DNA of 64,000 nucleotides from Salegentibacter holothuriorum (GTDB lineage Bacteria; Bacteroidota; Bacteroidia; Flavobacteriales; Flavobacteriaceae): positions 496,001-560,000 of the forward strand of contig NZ_FUYY01000001.1 in NCBI RefSeq assembly GCF_900168045.1, read 5' to 3'. Positions within the stretch are counted from its first letter, which is position 1. Each line of letters starts with the position of its first letter. Under the pieces are notes generated by a model, which was not told the DNA's origin, did no database searches, and saw only the letters and a program-made list of their open reading frames with translations. Below, in pieces: positions 33,475-43,568 of the stretch. The position numbers and the translations under genes were made by a program.

Positions 33475-36036
33475 ATGGATGATAATTTTTCACCAAGAGT
33501 AAAAGATGTAATCGCGTACAGCAAAGAAGAAGCATTACGTTTAGGCCACGATTTTATTGGTACTGAACATCTTATGCTTGGTTTGCTTAGAGACGGAGAT
33601 GGCAAGGCTATAGATATCTTAAATGCATTAGATATAGATTTAAGTCATTTAAGACGTAAAGTAGAAATACTTAGTCCAGCCAATCCAGAATCTACCGTGA
33701 TTTCTAACGAGAAAAGGAATTTACACCTTACTCGCCAGGCCGAAAGAGCCTTAAAAACAACCTTTTTAGAAGCCAAGCTTTTTCAAAGTTCCAATATTAA
33801 CACAGCTCATTTACTGCTTTGCATTTTGAGAAACGAAAACGACCCTACCACCAAACTGCTTAATAAACTTAAGGTAGATTACGATGGGGTTAAAGATCAG
33901 TTTAAATATATGACTGCAAGCGATGAAAATGATTTCCAGGATAGCCCAACGGCAGAGTCATTTTCTGATGATGATAGCGGTACAGATGACGCCACAAAAG
34001 ACAATCCGTTTAGCGGAAGTGGCAGTGGACCAGGAAAAACTTCTAAAAAATCTAAAACACCTGTTTTAGATAATTTTGGAAGGGATCTAACCGCCATGGC
34101 CGAAAACGATAAGCTCGATCCTGTAGTTGGTCGTGAAAAAGAGATTGAAAGAGTTTCGCAGATTCTAAGTAGGAGAAAGAAAAACAATCCGTTATTAATT
34201 GGTGAACCTGGCGTTGGTAAATCGGCTATAGCTGAAGGTTTAGCCCTTAGAATTGTACAGCGTAAAGTTTCAAGAATACTCTTTGATAAACGCGTAGTCA
34301 CTTTAGACCTAGCCAGTTTAGTGGCAGGAACTAAGTATCGAGGCCAGTTTGAAGAACGTATGAAAGCCGTAATGAATGAGCTAGAAAAGAATGATGATAT
34401 TATTCTTTTTATAGATGAAATTCACACCATTGTTGGTGCCGGCGGTGCTACAGGAAGTCTTGATGCGAGCAATATGTTTAAACCTGCATTAGCCAGGGGT
34501 GAAATTCAATGTATTGGTGCCACCACTTTAGATGAATACCGCCAATATATTGAAAAAGATGGCGCTCTGGAAAGAAGATTCCAAAAGGTTATTGTTGAGC
34601 CTACTACGGTAGAGGAAACTATAGAGATCCTTAATAACATAAAAGATAAATACGAAGAGCACCACAACGTTTCTTATACCGATGAAGCGATAGAGGCCTG
34701 CGTTAAATTAACCAACAGATATCTAACCGATAGGTTTTTACCAGATAAAGCTATAGATGCTTTAGATGAAGCAGGATCTCGTGTGCATATTACCAATATA
34801 GATGTTCCGAAACAAATTCTGGACCTGGAGCGTAAACTGGAAGAAGTACGAATAAATAAAAACTCGGTTGTTAAAAAGCAGAAATACGAAGAAGCTGCAA
34901 AACTTAGAGACGACGAGAAAAATCTTGAAAAAGAACTTCAGATAGCACAAGAAAAATGGGAAGAGGAATCCAAGAAGCATAAAGAAACCGTAGACGAAGA
35001 TAGCGTTGCAGATGTGGTTTCTATGATGACCGGGGTTCCTGTAAACCGAATTGCCCAAACTGAAAGCAATAAATTGGTTGAACTTCCTAAAAAAATAAAA
35101 GGAAAAGTGATTGGCCAGGATGATGCGGTTGGCAAAGTGGTAAAAGCCATTCAAAGAAACCGTGCAGGGCTTAAAGATCCTAACAAACCAATTGGCTCGT
35201 TTATATTTTTAGGCCAAACCGGTGTGGGTAAAACACAGTTAGCAAAAGTTTTAGCGAGAGAATTATTTGACAATGACGATTCACTTATTCGAATAGATAT
35301 GAGTGAATATATGGAGAAGTTCGCTATATCAAGATTAATTGGAGCACCTCCCGGATACGTAGGTTACGAGGAAGGTGGGCAACTAACTGAAAAGGTTCGT
35401 AGAAAGCCTTATGCTGTAATCCTGCTTGACGAGGTTGAAAAAGCACACCCCGATGTATTTAATATGCTGCTTCAGGTGTTGGATGACGGGTATTTAACCG
35501 ATAGCCTGGGGAGAAAAATAGATTTTAGAAATACTATTATTATCATGACCTCCAATATTGGAGCAAGGAAATTAAAAGATTTTGGACAGGGAGTTGGATT
35601 TGGAACCTCTTCACAACGTTCTCAAGCCGATGAAAATGCCAGAGGCGTGATCGAAAACGCACTTAAAAAAGCATTTGCGCCAGAATTTCTAAATAGAATT
35701 GATGATGTAGTAATCTTCAACAGTCTTGAGCGGGAAGACATTCACAAAATTATTGATATTGAATTAGTTAAATTATTCAGTAGGATTGGAAGCCTTGGTT
35801 ACAGCCTGACTTTAAGTGATAAGGCAAAAGATTTTATCGCTGAAAAAGGGTTTGATAAGCAATATGGCGCAAGGCCTTTAAATAGAGCTATTCAAAAATA
35901 TATTGAAGACGCCCTGGCCGAAGAAATTATTACTGCAAAATTAAAAGAAGGTGATAAAATTTTTATGGATCTTGATGAAGAGAAAAACGAATTAACCATA
36001 AAGATTGATAAAAAAATTGAAGAAACGAAATCTTAG
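33475..36036 (+). CDS. clpC: ATP-dependent Clp protease ATPase subunit ClpC
   Basis: 853 residues. Clp N-domain repeats at about 1-145 (FSPRVKDVIAYSKEEALRLG), a Ser/Gly/Asp-rich linker, AAA domain 1 with GEPGVGKSAIAEG and ILFIDEIH, a UVR-type coiled segment KQKYEEAAKLRDDE, and AAA domain 2 with GQTGVGKTQLAK and VILLDEVEKAHPDVF. An AAA+ unfoldase that feeds substrates to ClpP. Divergent from gyrA across 250 bases that must carry both promoters. Confidence 0.97.
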   Translation: MDDNFSPRVKDVIAYSKEEALRLGHDFIGTEHLMLGLLRDGDGKAIDILNALDIDLSHLRRKVEILSPANPESTVISNEKRNLHLTRQAERALKTTFLEAKLFQSSNINTAHLLLCILRNENDPTTKLLNKLKVDYDGVKDQFKYMTASDENDFQDSPTAESFSDDDSGTDDATKDNPFSGSGSGPGKTSKKSKTPVLDNFGRDLTAMAENDKLDPVVGREKEIERVSQILSRRKKNNPLLIGEPGVGKSAIAEGLALRIVQRKVSRILFDKRVVTLDLASLVAGTKYRGQFEERMKAVMNELEKNDDIILFIDEIHTIVGAGGATGSLDASNMFKPALARGEIQCIGATTLDEYRQYIEKDGALERRFQKVIVEPTTVEETIEILNNIKDKYEEHHNVSYTDEAIEACVKLTNRYLTDRFLPDKAIDALDEAGSRVHITNIDVPKQILDLERKLEEVRINKNSVVKKQKYEEAAKLRDDEKNLEKELQIAQEKWEEESKKHKETVDEDSVADVVSMMTGVPVNRIAQTESNKLVELPKKIKGKVIGQDDAVGKVVKAIQRNRAGLKDPNKPIGSFIFLGQTGVGKTQLAKVLARELFDNDDSLIRIDMSEYMEKFAISRLIGAPPGYVGYEEGGQLTEKVRRKPYAVILLDEVEKAHPDVFNMLLQVLDDGYLTDSLGRKIDFRNTIIIMTSNIGARKLKDFGQGVGFGTSSQRSQADENARGVIENALKKAFAPEFLNRIDDVVIFNSLEREDIHKIIDIELVKLFSRIGSLGYSLTLSDKAKDFIAEKGFDKQYGARPLNRAIQKYIEDALAEEIITAKLKEGDKIFMDLDEEKNELTIKIDKKIEETKS

Positions 36037-36064
36037 ATTTTTAAAGGGTTTTTAATTTTATAAG

Positions 36065-36102
36065 AGGCTATTTGAGGATTTAATTTCAAATAGCCTTTTT
36101 TT
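36065..36102 (+). terminator. clpC terminator
   Basis: AGGCTATTTGA and TCAAATAGCCT pair over 11 bp and are followed by seven Ts, 28 bases after the clpC stop. Confidence 0.92.
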
Positions 36103-36123
36103 ATTAAAGTTGCTGAAATATAT

Positions 36124-36131
36124 TAAATTTG
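36124..36131 (+). promoter_or_regulatory. -7-like element upstream of SpoIIAA-like gene
   Basis: TAAATTTG fits TAnnTTTG, 22 bases before the ATG at 36154; TTG at 36110 could be a poorly spaced -33 element. Confidence 0.4.
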
Positions 36132-36153
36132 CAACGAATTAATCCCTACATTA

Positions 36154-36528
36154 ATGACTACAGAAACAATGGAATTGGAATTTGGGCAGGTGCACATTTT
36201 CCAAAACATTCTAATCGCCGAATTAAACGAAGGCGTACTTTTCAATGCAAACAAAAACTCAGAATTATTAAGGATTGCTAACGAGCTTTTTGAGAACAGA
36301 CCTTATGGATACATTTCTTTACGAAAAAACTCTTATGCCGTAGATCCTCTTGTTTATAGGGAGGCTGCCCTCGCAGAAAATTTAAAAGCTATTGCCGTAG
36401 TAAGCGAAAACGAGCTGATTAAGTTGAACGCGCATAACGTAGAACGTCAATTCTACAAAGATTCCGGTTCATTTGAGGTATTCGATAACTTAGATGAAGC
36501 GATTAACTGGATTCAATTCAGGATCTAA
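36154..36528 (+). CDS. SpoIIAA/STAS-like small protein
   Basis: 124 residues, cytoplasmic. Alternating strands and helices (VHIFQNILIAELNEGVLF, RPYGYISLRKNSYAVDP, AIAVVSENELIKLN, FEVFDNLDEAINWIQ) match the SpoIIAA-like/STAS-like fold found widely in Bacteroidota. No function known. Its stop overlaps the convergent hutH stop by four bases. Confidence 0.75.
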   Translation: MTTETMELEFGQVHIFQNILIAELNEGVLFNANKNSELLRIANELFENRPYGYISLRKNSYAVDPLVYREAALAENLKAIAVVSENELIKLNAHNVERQFYKDSGSFEVFDNLDEAINWIQFRI

Positions 36529-38033
36529 TCGAATATATTTTCGGTAAATGTAAAATTATTAAGAAATAGTTTTGAAGCTTGTATATGGGGCGCCATCGTA
36601 ACATCGGTATGCAATATTGGTACTACGGCTCTAAATTCAGCTAAAACATCACTTAACATCCCTGAGGTTTTTGCAGGTTCTCTAAAGTGCATCGCTTGCG
36701 AAGCATTAAAAAGTTCTATAGCCAAAACACTATTTAAATTCTCCACTACTTTTAGAAGTTTTGTAGCACCGTTTGCACCCATACTTACATGATCTTCCTG
36801 CCCATTAGAAGAAACTATAGAATCTACCGAGGCAGGAACGGCAAGTTGTTTATTCTGGCTTACAATACTTGCAGCCGTGTACTGCGGAATCATAAACCCA
36901 CTATTCAACCCCGGATTTTCTACTAAAAATGCCGGTAATCCACGCAGACCTGAAACTAATTGATAAGTTCTCCTTTCTGAAATATTAGCAAGCTCTGCCA
37001 TTGCTATAGCCAAATAATCCAGTGCTAACGCCAATGGCTGGCCGTGAAAATTCCCGCCGGAAATAATCTTATCCTCTTCAATAAAAATATTGGGATTATC
37101 GGTAACCGAATTGATTTCGGTTTTAATTGTTTTTCTTACAAAACTTAAAGTGTCTTTACTCGCCCCATGAACCTGTGGAATACACCTAAAACTATAAGGA
37201 TCCTGTACATTATCTTTTTCACTTTTAGCTATTTGGCTATCTGCTAAAAACCTACGAATACGTTCAGCCGTTTTCACCTGCCCCCTATGTGGTCTCGCTA
37301 AATGAACCAATTCATCAAAAGGTGATAAATTACAATCAAAAGCGTCTATAGAGACTGATCCAATAAGATCGGCCAGGTAAGATAATTTAAACGATTTAAG
37401 CAAAGCGTAAACCCCGTGCGCACTCATAAACTGCGTACCGTTAAGCAAAGCTAAACCTTCTTTAGACTGCAGTTTTAAAGCTTCCCAATTCTGAATTCTC
37501 AATAAATCTTCTCCACTTATAATCCTATCTTCAAAGTAAACTTCCCCTTCACCAATTAAAGGCAAAGCTAAATGCGCTAAAGGAGCAAGATCTCCAGAAG
37601 CACCCAGCGAACCCTGTTCGTAAACTACCGGTAAAATATCAAGATTATAAAAATCTATTAACCTCAACACAGTTTCCAATGCTATACCTGAATTCCCGTA
37701 GCTTAAAGATTGAATTTTAAGCAAAAGCATTAACCTCACAATCTCTTTATTCACTTTATCACCCGTACCACAAGCATGAGATTTAACCAAATTCTCCTGA
37801 AGTTCGGTTAATTTACCCGGACTTATCTTTACATTACATAAAGCTCCAAAACCGGTGTTTATACCATAAACCGGGACATCGCTTTCAGTGATTTTTTTAT
37901 TTAAGTATTTTCTGGATTTCTGGATATTAGATTCAGCTTCCTCACTAAGCGCTAACTTTTTTCTATTCACCAAAATATCTTCAATAGTTTCCAAATCTAA
38001 AATAGCTGAACTGATATAATGATGAGATTGCAT
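36525..38033 (-). CDS. hutH: Histidine ammonia-lyase
   Basis: 502 residues. The MIO cofactor triad A145-S146-G147 lies in GSLGASGDLAPLAHLAL; Y56 and the GINTGFGAL region form the rest of the active site, and QDPYSFRCIPQVHGA and SVDSIVSSNGQEDHVSM are family blocks. Converts histidine to urocanate and ammonia. hutU, hutI and a formimidoyl hydrolase are not next to it, so the other steps are encoded elsewhere. Confidence 0.95.
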   Translation of the reverse strand: MQSHHYISSAILDLETIEDILVNRKKLALSEEAESNIQKSRKYLNKKITESDVPVYGINTGFGALCNVKISPGKLTELQENLVKSHACGTGDKVNKEIVRLMLLLKIQSLSYGNSGIALETVLRLIDFYNLDILPVVYEQGSLGASGDLAPLAHLALPLIGEGEVYFEDRIISGEDLLRIQNWEALKLQSKEGLALLNGTQFMSAHGVYALLKSFKLSYLADLIGSVSIDAFDCNLSPFDELVHLARPHRGQVKTAERIRRFLADSQIAKSEKDNVQDPYSFRCIPQVHGASKDTLSFVRKTIKTEINSVTDNPNIFIEEDKIISGGNFHGQPLALALDYLAIAMAELANISERRTYQLVSGLRGLPAFLVENPGLNSGFMIPQYTAASIVSQNKQLAVPASVDSIVSSNGQEDHVSMGANGATKLLKVVENLNSVLAIELFNASQAMHFREPAKTSGMLSDVLAEFRAVVPILHTDVTMAPHIQASKLFLNNFTFTENIFD

Positions 38034-38279
38034 AAAGTATAATTTTTAGTAACGAAGGTTTTAATCTTAATCTATTGCAATCAAAATAATAGGAAGTCTA
38101 ACTCCGTTTTTTTATAATTGCTTTTCATTTAAAAGGAAATAAGAATAAAGAAATTTTAGTTCCTTAGAATTCTCTCAATTTCTTCGTCAAAATTCATATT
38201 TAAACTAATGCAATCCAAATTTAAAGCATAATATTTAAGAATTTATCAAAAATAAGGCTTAAACAATTCTAAAAATAGC

Positions 38280-39803
38280 CTATCCCCTTTTCTCATCTTT
38301 CATTAAAGCCAAAAAAGCCGCTCCCAGCTCATCGCTAATATCGCCGGAAAGCATAGCTTCACAACCAAGCTTTTCAGCACAAATATCCCCTGAAAGCCCG
38401 TGTAAATAAACGCCTAAAATAGCCGCCACCAATGGCTCATATTTTTGTGACATTAAGCCCGCGATAATTCCCGACAGTACATCGCCACTTCCAGCGGTAG
38501 CCATACCCGGATTTCCGGAGTTATTGATATAAATATGCTTTCCGCTAAAAACAAAGCTATGAGCCCCTTTTAAAACCAGAATCACTTTATACTTTTTTGT
38601 AAAAGTTTCGATCTTTTTCATCTTATCAAAATCATCTTCCCACCCACCTATTAAGCGTTTAAGTTCTTTTGGATGAGGCGTTAAAACCGAGTTTTTAGGA
38701 AGTAATGCTAGCAATTCTTTATTTTCAGAAAGCATATTTAAACCGTCAGCGTCAATAAGCATAGAGCTTTTGGTTTGCTCCAACAAAGTTTTAAAAGCTT
38801 TCACCGTATTGGCCGATCTCCCTGCTCCCATTCCAAAACATATTACATCTGGGTCCAGATCGGTTTCTATATTTGTAAGTTCGTTAGCATCTTCATCGGT
38901 AATTACCATCGCTTCCGGCAGCGTGGTTTGCAAAATAGTATAACCGCAACTAGGTGAAAAAATACTGCACAAGCCTGCTCCGGCTCTTAAGCTTGCTCTG
39001 GCCGAAAGTGAAATGCTCCCTATTTTACCAAAACTGCCACCTACCACAAGACAATGCCCATAGTCTCCTTTGTGGGTATTTTTATTTCGAGGCTTATAAA
39101 GTTGCCTGGCTTCGCGTTTTCCAATTAATTGCGCAAGAGGCTTTACATCTTTTAAAAAGCTACGATCCAGGCCAATATCTAAAATTTGCACTTCCCCGGC
39201 AAAACCCATTGTTTCCGGCAGGTAAAAAACAATTTTTGGAGTTTGGAATGTTAGCGTATAATTTGCTTTGATCACTGCAGCATCTTCTGTTGGAACTTTA
39301 TCCGGAAATAAGCCGGAAGGCATATCTACAGCCAAACAAAAAGCCCCAGACTGGTTAATATGTCTCAGTAATTCTGCAAGCCAACCTTCGGCAGGGCGGT
39401 TTAAACCAATTCCAAAAATAGCGTCTACCACAAAATCACCCGGGGAAATTTCAGGGAAATCCTCCTTTCTTTTTACCAACTCAGGCCAGCTATTGCTTTC
39501 CTTTTTATACCTATCATAATTCACCAAAAAATCATCAGAGCGTTTGTCACTATAATTCACTACGTAAACTTCAACTTTATAACCGTATTTATGAAGTAAA
39601 CGGGCCACTACCAGTCCGTCGCCACCATTATTTCCAATTCCGCAGAAAATTTTGATATTGATATCTGCACCTTCCAGCCTTTCGTGAATCTCGTTAAAAA
39701 CCAGGCTTGCGGCACGCTCCATTAATCGCGTGCTTGAAATCCCTTCGGTTTCCATTGTTATTTCATCGGCTTCTTTTAGTTGCTTTGCAGATAATATTTT
39801 CAT
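38280..39803 (-). CDS. nnr: Bifunctional NAD(P)HX epimerase/dehydratase
   Basis: 507 residues. N-terminal YjeF/NnrE epimerase domain about 1-215 (IFCGIGNNGGDGLVVARLL, DMPSGLF) and C-terminal ADP-dependent dehydratase NnrD about 225-500 (HKGDYGHCLVVGGSFGKIG, DADGLNML, LTPHPKEL, GNPGMATAGSGDVLSGIIAGL). Repairs hydrated NADH/NADPH. Both active regions look intact. Confidence 0.95.
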   Translation of the reverse strand: MKILSAKQLKEADEITMETEGISSTRLMERAASLVFNEIHERLEGADINIKIFCGIGNNGGDGLVVARLLHKYGYKVEVYVVNYSDKRSDDFLVNYDRYKKESNSWPELVKRKEDFPEISPGDFVVDAIFGIGLNRPAEGWLAELLRHINQSGAFCLAVDMPSGLFPDKVPTEDAAVIKANYTLTFQTPKIVFYLPETMGFAGEVQILDIGLDRSFLKDVKPLAQLIGKREARQLYKPRNKNTHKGDYGHCLVVGGSFGKIGSISLSARASLRAGAGLCSIFSPSCGYTILQTTLPEAMVITDEDANELTNIETDLDPDVICFGMGAGRSANTVKAFKTLLEQTKSSMLIDADGLNMLSENKELLALLPKNSVLTPHPKELKRLIGGWEDDFDKMKKIETFTKKYKVILVLKGAHSFVFSGKHIYINNSGNPGMATAGSGDVLSGIIAGLMSQKYEPLVAAILGVYLHGLSGDICAEKLGCEAMLSGDISDELGAAFLALMKDEKRG

Positions 39804-39820
39804 AATTGGTTTGCTTGAAA

Positions 39821-39921
39821 TTTACTCGATAATCGAGGTTTAATGATCCGAGGCTTGCCTCTAGCCCAAACTATTATTTTTATAAATGCCTCGTGGGTTT
39901 TCTTAGAGGTAGTTTACTTCC
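39821..39921. repeat. Dispersed hairpin repeat, two half-elements
   Basis: TTTACTCGATAATCGAGGTT then GATCCGAGGCTTGCCTC (39821-39861), and ATGCCTCGTGGGTTTTCTTA, GAGGTAGTTTACTTCC (39886-39921). Orientation is opposite to the copies at 43.3 and 60.5 kb. GAGGC/GCCTC pair around TT. The remaining 280 bases before gcvT hold only its promoter region. Confidence 0.75.
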
Positions 39922-40180
39922 ATAAAATTACAAATTAAAGCTTGAAAGCTTCTGTTTATGGGTTTAATCTAAACTTAAATTTTAGGGCTAACTGCAAATA
40001 ATATCTAAATAGTATCCTATAGAAATCTTTGAATTCAGCAATAAACCTAAAACAAGTTTTGTTCAACTATAAGAAAGGCTTTATAATATAGATACTCGCT
40101 ATGCCTTCACCTCTAAAACACAGTATTTCCTCATTCTTTATAAAAACCTCATTTTAATATTATATTCAAGCCGAAATCAA

Positions 40181-40188
40181 TAAATTTG
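40181..40188 (+). promoter_or_regulatory. -7-like element of gcvT
   Basis: TAAATTTG fits TAnnTTTG 17 bases before the gcvT ATG. No glycine-riboswitch-like structure was evident in the leader, which is too short for one downstream of this element. Confidence 0.45.
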
Positions 40189-40205
40189 CGCAAATTTTAA
40201 ACAAA

Positions 40206-41288
40206 ATGAAAGAAGTTGCCCTAGCCGCCAGACATAAAGAACTTAATGCCAAAATGGTACCTTTTGCTGGTTACAATATGCCCGTTTCTTATGAAGGTGT
40301 TAATATTGAACATCATAATGTTCGGGAAAAATTAGGAGTTTTTGATGTTTCCCATATGGGAGAATTCCTCATCACCGGGGAGCACGCATTAGAGCTAATT
40401 CAAAAAATTACTACTAACGATGCTTCAAAAATGGTAGATGGGAAAGCACAATACACAGTGATGCCCAATGAAACCGGTGGGATTGTAGACGACTTAATTA
40501 TTTACAGAATTAATTCTGAAAAGTATTTACTGGTAGTTAACGCTTCTAATATAGATAAAGACTGGAATTGGATTGCGCAACACAACACCATGGATGCGAC
40601 AATGCGCGATATTTCTGATGAATATTCCCTATTGGCTATCCAGGGACCAAAAGCGGCAGAAGCTATGCAAACTTTAACCAATATAGATCTTTCTAATATG
40701 AAGTTCTACACTTTTGAAGTTGCTGAGTTTGCCGGAATTGACAAGGTAATTATTTCAGCTACGGGTTATACCGGCAGCGGCGGATTTGAAATTTATTTCA
40801 AAAACGAAGATGCCGAGCAAATTTGGGATCGTGTAATGGAAGCTGGAAAAAATTTTGGTATAAAACCAATTGGGCTTGCAGCGCGTGACACCCTAAGATT
40901 AGAGATGGGCTTTTGTCTTTATGGCAATGATATAGATGAAACTACTTCCCCAATTGAAGCAAAATTGGGCTGGGTTACTAAATTCACCAAAGACTTTATT
41001 AATTCTGAAGCTTTAAAAAAGGAAAAAGAAGAAGGTCCTAAGCGTAAGCTAATTGCGTTTGAATTGGAAGAACGTGGAATCCCGCGCCAGGGCTACGAAA
41101 TTGAAGACGAAGATGGCAAGGTTATTGGCGAAGTAACATCTGGGACAATGTCTCCCTCTATGGAAAAAGGAATTGGTTTAGGTTATGTACCAACTGAAGT
41201 TGCTAAATTTGGCAACAAGATTTTTATAAAAGTTAGAAAGAAATCTATTCCGGCCATACAGGTGAAATTGCCCTTTTATAAAGGATAA
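40206..41288 (+). CDS. gcvT: Glycine cleavage system T protein (aminomethyltransferase)
   Basis: 360 residues. Start region [16 protein letters not shown], folate-site [25 protein letters not shown], and the conserved [17 protein letters not shown] and ending GLGYVP are all present. Releases ammonia and passes a one-carbon unit to tetrahydrofolate. gcvH and gcvP are not in the window. Confidence 0.97.
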   Translation: MKEVALAARHKELNAKMVPFAGYNMPVSYEGVNIEHHNVREKLGVFDVSHMGEFLITGEHALELIQKITTNDASKMVDGKAQYTVMPNETGGIVDDLIIYRINSEKYLLVVNASNIDKDWNWIAQHNTMDATMRDISDEYSLLAIQGPKAAEAMQTLTNIDLSNMKFYTFEVAEFAGIDKVIISATGYTGSGGFEIYFKNEDAEQIWDRVMEAGKNFGIKPIGLAARDTLRLEMGFCLYGNDIDETTSPIEAKLGWVTKFTKDFINSEALKKEKEEGPKRKLIAFELEERGIPRQGYEIEDEDGKVIGEVTSGTMSPSMEKGIGLGYVPTEVAKFGNKIFIKVRKKSIPAIQVKLPFYKG

Positions 41289-41291
41289 TTT

Positions 41292-42107
41292 TTGGAACGA
41301 ATTTTAATTTTAGGAGCAAGCGGCTTTATAGGTAATGCCTTATATAAAGAGCTATGCTCCTTTTTTGATACCCACGGAACCTACCATACTTCAAACGCAG
41401 TTTTTGAAGAAAATCATCAGTTTCACCAATATGATATTGAAACTGAAAATATTGAAATACTGCTTCAAAATGTAAAACCTACGGTAATAATTTCTGCTGT
41501 TCGTGGAAATTTTGATGCGCAAATTATCGCCCATTTTGAAATCATAAACTACATCCTTAATCATAACTGTAAGCTGCTATTTATCTCCTCGGCCAACGTA
41601 TTTGATGCCTTTACCAATTTCCCTTCTTACGAATATGATAAAACCTTATCCCAAAGCATTTATGGAAGATTTAAGATAAAGATTGAAAATGCTTTATTAA
41701 GACTGCCAAATCATAAATATAATATTTTACGTTTACCAATGGTTTTTGGCCATAATTCTCCAAGATTGAAACAAATTAAAACGCTTATTGATCTTGATGA
41801 AGCTATAGAGGTTTTTCCAAATGTGGTTATTAATGTGACTGAAATTGAAAAACTAACCCAGCAAATACATTATATTATCAATAGAAAAAAACAAGGAGTT
41901 TTTCATCTTGGCAGCACAGACCTTGTACATCAAAAAGACTTTATAGAAGAGGTTTGTGAAGTATTAGGCTATAAGAATTTAGTATTTAAAAATATCTACG
42001 ATTCTAATTTCGACAGGTTTTTAGCCGTTTTACCAAAAGAAAATATACTCCCTAAAAATTTACAGATCTCGGTACACCAGGTTGCAAAGGCTTCTGTAAA
42101 GCAATAG
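41292..42107 (+). CDS. NAD-dependent epimerase/dehydratase-family protein
   Basis: 271 residues from a TTG three bases after the gcvT stop, so translationally coupled. Rossmann motif GASGFIG at residues 8-14, FISSANVFD strand near 101 and active-site pair Y-G-R-F-K (SIYGRFK). Resembles dTDP-4-dehydrorhamnose-reductase-like enzymes; substrate unknown. Confidence 0.85.
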   Translation: MERILILGASGFIGNALYKELCSFFDTHGTYHTSNAVFEENHQFHQYDIETENIEILLQNVKPTVIISAVRGNFDAQIIAHFEIINYILNHNCKLLFISSANVFDAFTNFPSYEYDKTLSQSIYGRFKIKIENALLRLPNHKYNILRLPMVFGHNSPRLKQIKTLIDLDEAIEVFPNVVINVTEIEKLTQQIHYIINRKKQGVFHLGSTDLVHQKDFIEEVCEVLGYKNLVFKNIYDSNFDRFLAVLPKENILPKNLQISVHQVAKASVKQ

Positions 42108-42195
42108 TTGTTAATCTTGTACTAAAAGTAAATTAGATTAAGATTTCAGGCTTTAGTTGCTTAAATTTAAAGGACTAATCACAAAAACAGTTCTT

Positions 42196-42486
42196 ATGAA
42201 TAAGCTTAGCGAAGACGAAATCAATAAAAAACTGAAAAACCTGGAGGGCTGGATCTATAAAAACAATGCAATTCATACTTCTTTTCAATTTGCAAACTTT
42301 AAAGATGCCTTTACGGTAATGACGCGTATAGCTTTTGAAGCTGAAGCCCAACAACACCATCCTAACTGGGGAAATGTGTATAACGAATTGGAAATTTCCC
42401 TGTCAACTCACGATGCCGATGGAGTTACCGACAAAGATTTTAAACTGGCAAAAGCTATTGAAGAAATAGTAGAAGCATCGGCCTAA
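42196..42486 (+). CDS. phhB: Pterin-4a-carbinolamine dehydratase
   Basis: 96 residues from ATG 42196, chosen because MNKLSEDEI matches the family start; the in-frame upstream extension does not. Signature QQHHPNWGNVYNELEISLSTHD with the catalytic His pair. Recycles the pterin cofactor of aromatic amino acid hydroxylases. Close spacing to the epimerase gene (88 bases) suggests a loose operon. Confidence 0.93.
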   Translation: MNKLSEDEINKKLKNLEGWIYKNNAIHTSFQFANFKDAFTVMTRIAFEAEAQQHHPNWGNVYNELEISLSTHDADGVTDKDFKLAKAIEEIVEASA

Positions 42487-42513
42487 ATTCAGGAAAAAAG
42501 AACTTTAAAATTT

Positions 42514-42552
42514 AAAGCTTCCAATTTTTAAATTGAATTGGAAGCTTTTTTC
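42514..42552 (+). terminator. Terminator after phhB
   Basis: AAAGCTTCCAA and TTGGAAGCTTTTTT pair over 11 bp, ending in six Ts, just upstream of the yebC promoter. Confidence 0.9.
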
Positions 42553-42560
42553 TATTTTTG
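42553..42560 (+). promoter_or_regulatory. -7 element of yebC
   Basis: TATTTTTG fits TAnnTTTG, 23 bases before the yebC ATG and immediately after the phhB terminator, so yebC starts a new transcript. Confidence 0.5.
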
Positions 42561-42583
42561 TCTCAATTTTTTATTCAGAATAA

Positions 42584-43303
42584 ATGGGAAGAGCATTTGA
42601 ATTTAGAAAGGCGCGTAAGATGAAACGTTGGTCTGCAATGGCCAAAGCCTTTACCCGCATTGGAAAAGATATTGTGATGGCCGTTAAAGAAGGGGGTCCA
42701 GATCCAGATACCAACGCTAAATTAAGAGCAGTTATCCAAAACGCGAAAAGCGTTAATATGCCCAAAGATAATATTGAACGAGCCATTAAAAGGGCGAGCG
42801 ATAAAAATCAGGGCGATTATAAAATTGTGCTTTTTGAAGGTTATGCACCCCACGGAATCGCCGTTCTGGTGGAAACCGCAACCGATAATAATAACCGTAC
42901 TGTAGCCAATGTGAGGTCGCATTTTAATAAATGTGACGGCAACCTGGGAACTTCAGGATCGGTTGAATTTATGTTTGACCATACCTGTAACTTCCGATTA
43001 AATGCGGAAGGACTGGATGTGGAAGAACTGGAACTTGAGTTTATAGATTTTGGTGCCGAAGAAGTTTTTGAAGATGAAGATGGCATACACATTTACGCAC
43101 CCTTTGAGTATTTTGGAGCCATTCAAAAAGAATTAGAAAATAGGGAGATTGAAATACTTTCATCAGGATTTGAAAGAATTCCGCAGGTAACAAAACCGCT
43201 TTCTTCAGAAGAAGCTGCAGATGTAGAAAAATTATTAGAAAAACTGGAAGAAGACGATGATGTACAAAATGTATATCACACCATGGAAGAAACCGAAGAT
43301 TAA
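42584..43303 (+). CDS. yebC: YebC/PmpR-family protein
   Basis: 239 residues, standard length. MGRAFEFRKARKMKRWSAMA-like start, NMPKDNIERAIKRASDKNQG, GYAPHGIAVLVE and FDHTCNFRLNAEG blocks are diagnostic. Members are described as transcription factors or as ribosome-associated factors that help translate difficult sequences; either is possible here. C-terminus is very acidic. Confidence 0.95.
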   Translation: MGRAFEFRKARKMKRWSAMAKAFTRIGKDIVMAVKEGGPDPDTNAKLRAVIQNAKSVNMPKDNIERAIKRASDKNQGDYKIVLFEGYAPHGIAVLVETATDNNNRTVANVRSHFNKCDGNLGTSGSVEFMFDHTCNFRLNAEGLDVEELELEFIDFGAEEVFEDEDGIHIYAPFEYFGAIQKELENREIEILSSGFERIPQVTKPLSSEEAADVEKLLEKLEEDDDVQNVYHTMEETED

Positions 43304-43336
43304 TCACTTCAACCAATAGATATAAAAAAGCTGTTT

Positions 43337-43373
43337 GGAAGTAAACTACCTCGGGGCAAGCCCACGAGGCATT
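43337..43373. repeat. Dispersed hairpin repeat
   Basis: GGAAGTAAACTACC then TCGGGGCAAGCCCACGAGG and CATT. Stem CCTCG/CGAGG with an inner GGGC-AA-GCCC. Same family as the copies at 60.5 kb, where paired bases change together. Confidence 0.8.
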
Positions 43374-43449
43374 CGTTGAAACAAATTTTTAATTCTGAAG
43401 CAAGCGTCGGGGTATTACACCCTTTGGCGGTGACAATAAATTTCTAAAA

Positions 43450-43530
43450 CCGTCATTCTGAATTTATTTCAAAATCTAATATGTGGATAATTAAAATATG
43501 TTAGACCCTGAAACCAGTTCAGGGTGATGT
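43450..43530. repeat. Second intergenic repeat type
   Basis: CGTCATTCTGAATTTATTTC at 43451 and GACCCTGAAACCAGTTCAGG at 43504 then GTGATG form complementary halves of a pattern frequently seen between genes in flavobacterial genomes (CCTGAA ... TTCAGG inverted). It sits between yebC and the convergent proline dehydrogenase gene and may act as a bidirectional hairpin. Confidence 0.6.
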
Positions 43531-43568
43531 GCATAATAATTAAAACTTCTAAACATCTTTTTTAGTTT

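Noticed and set aside
40100-40205. Glycine riboswitch before gcvT
   Set aside because: The stretch between the -7-like element and the ATG is 17 bases, and no paired aptamer-like elements were seen upstream.
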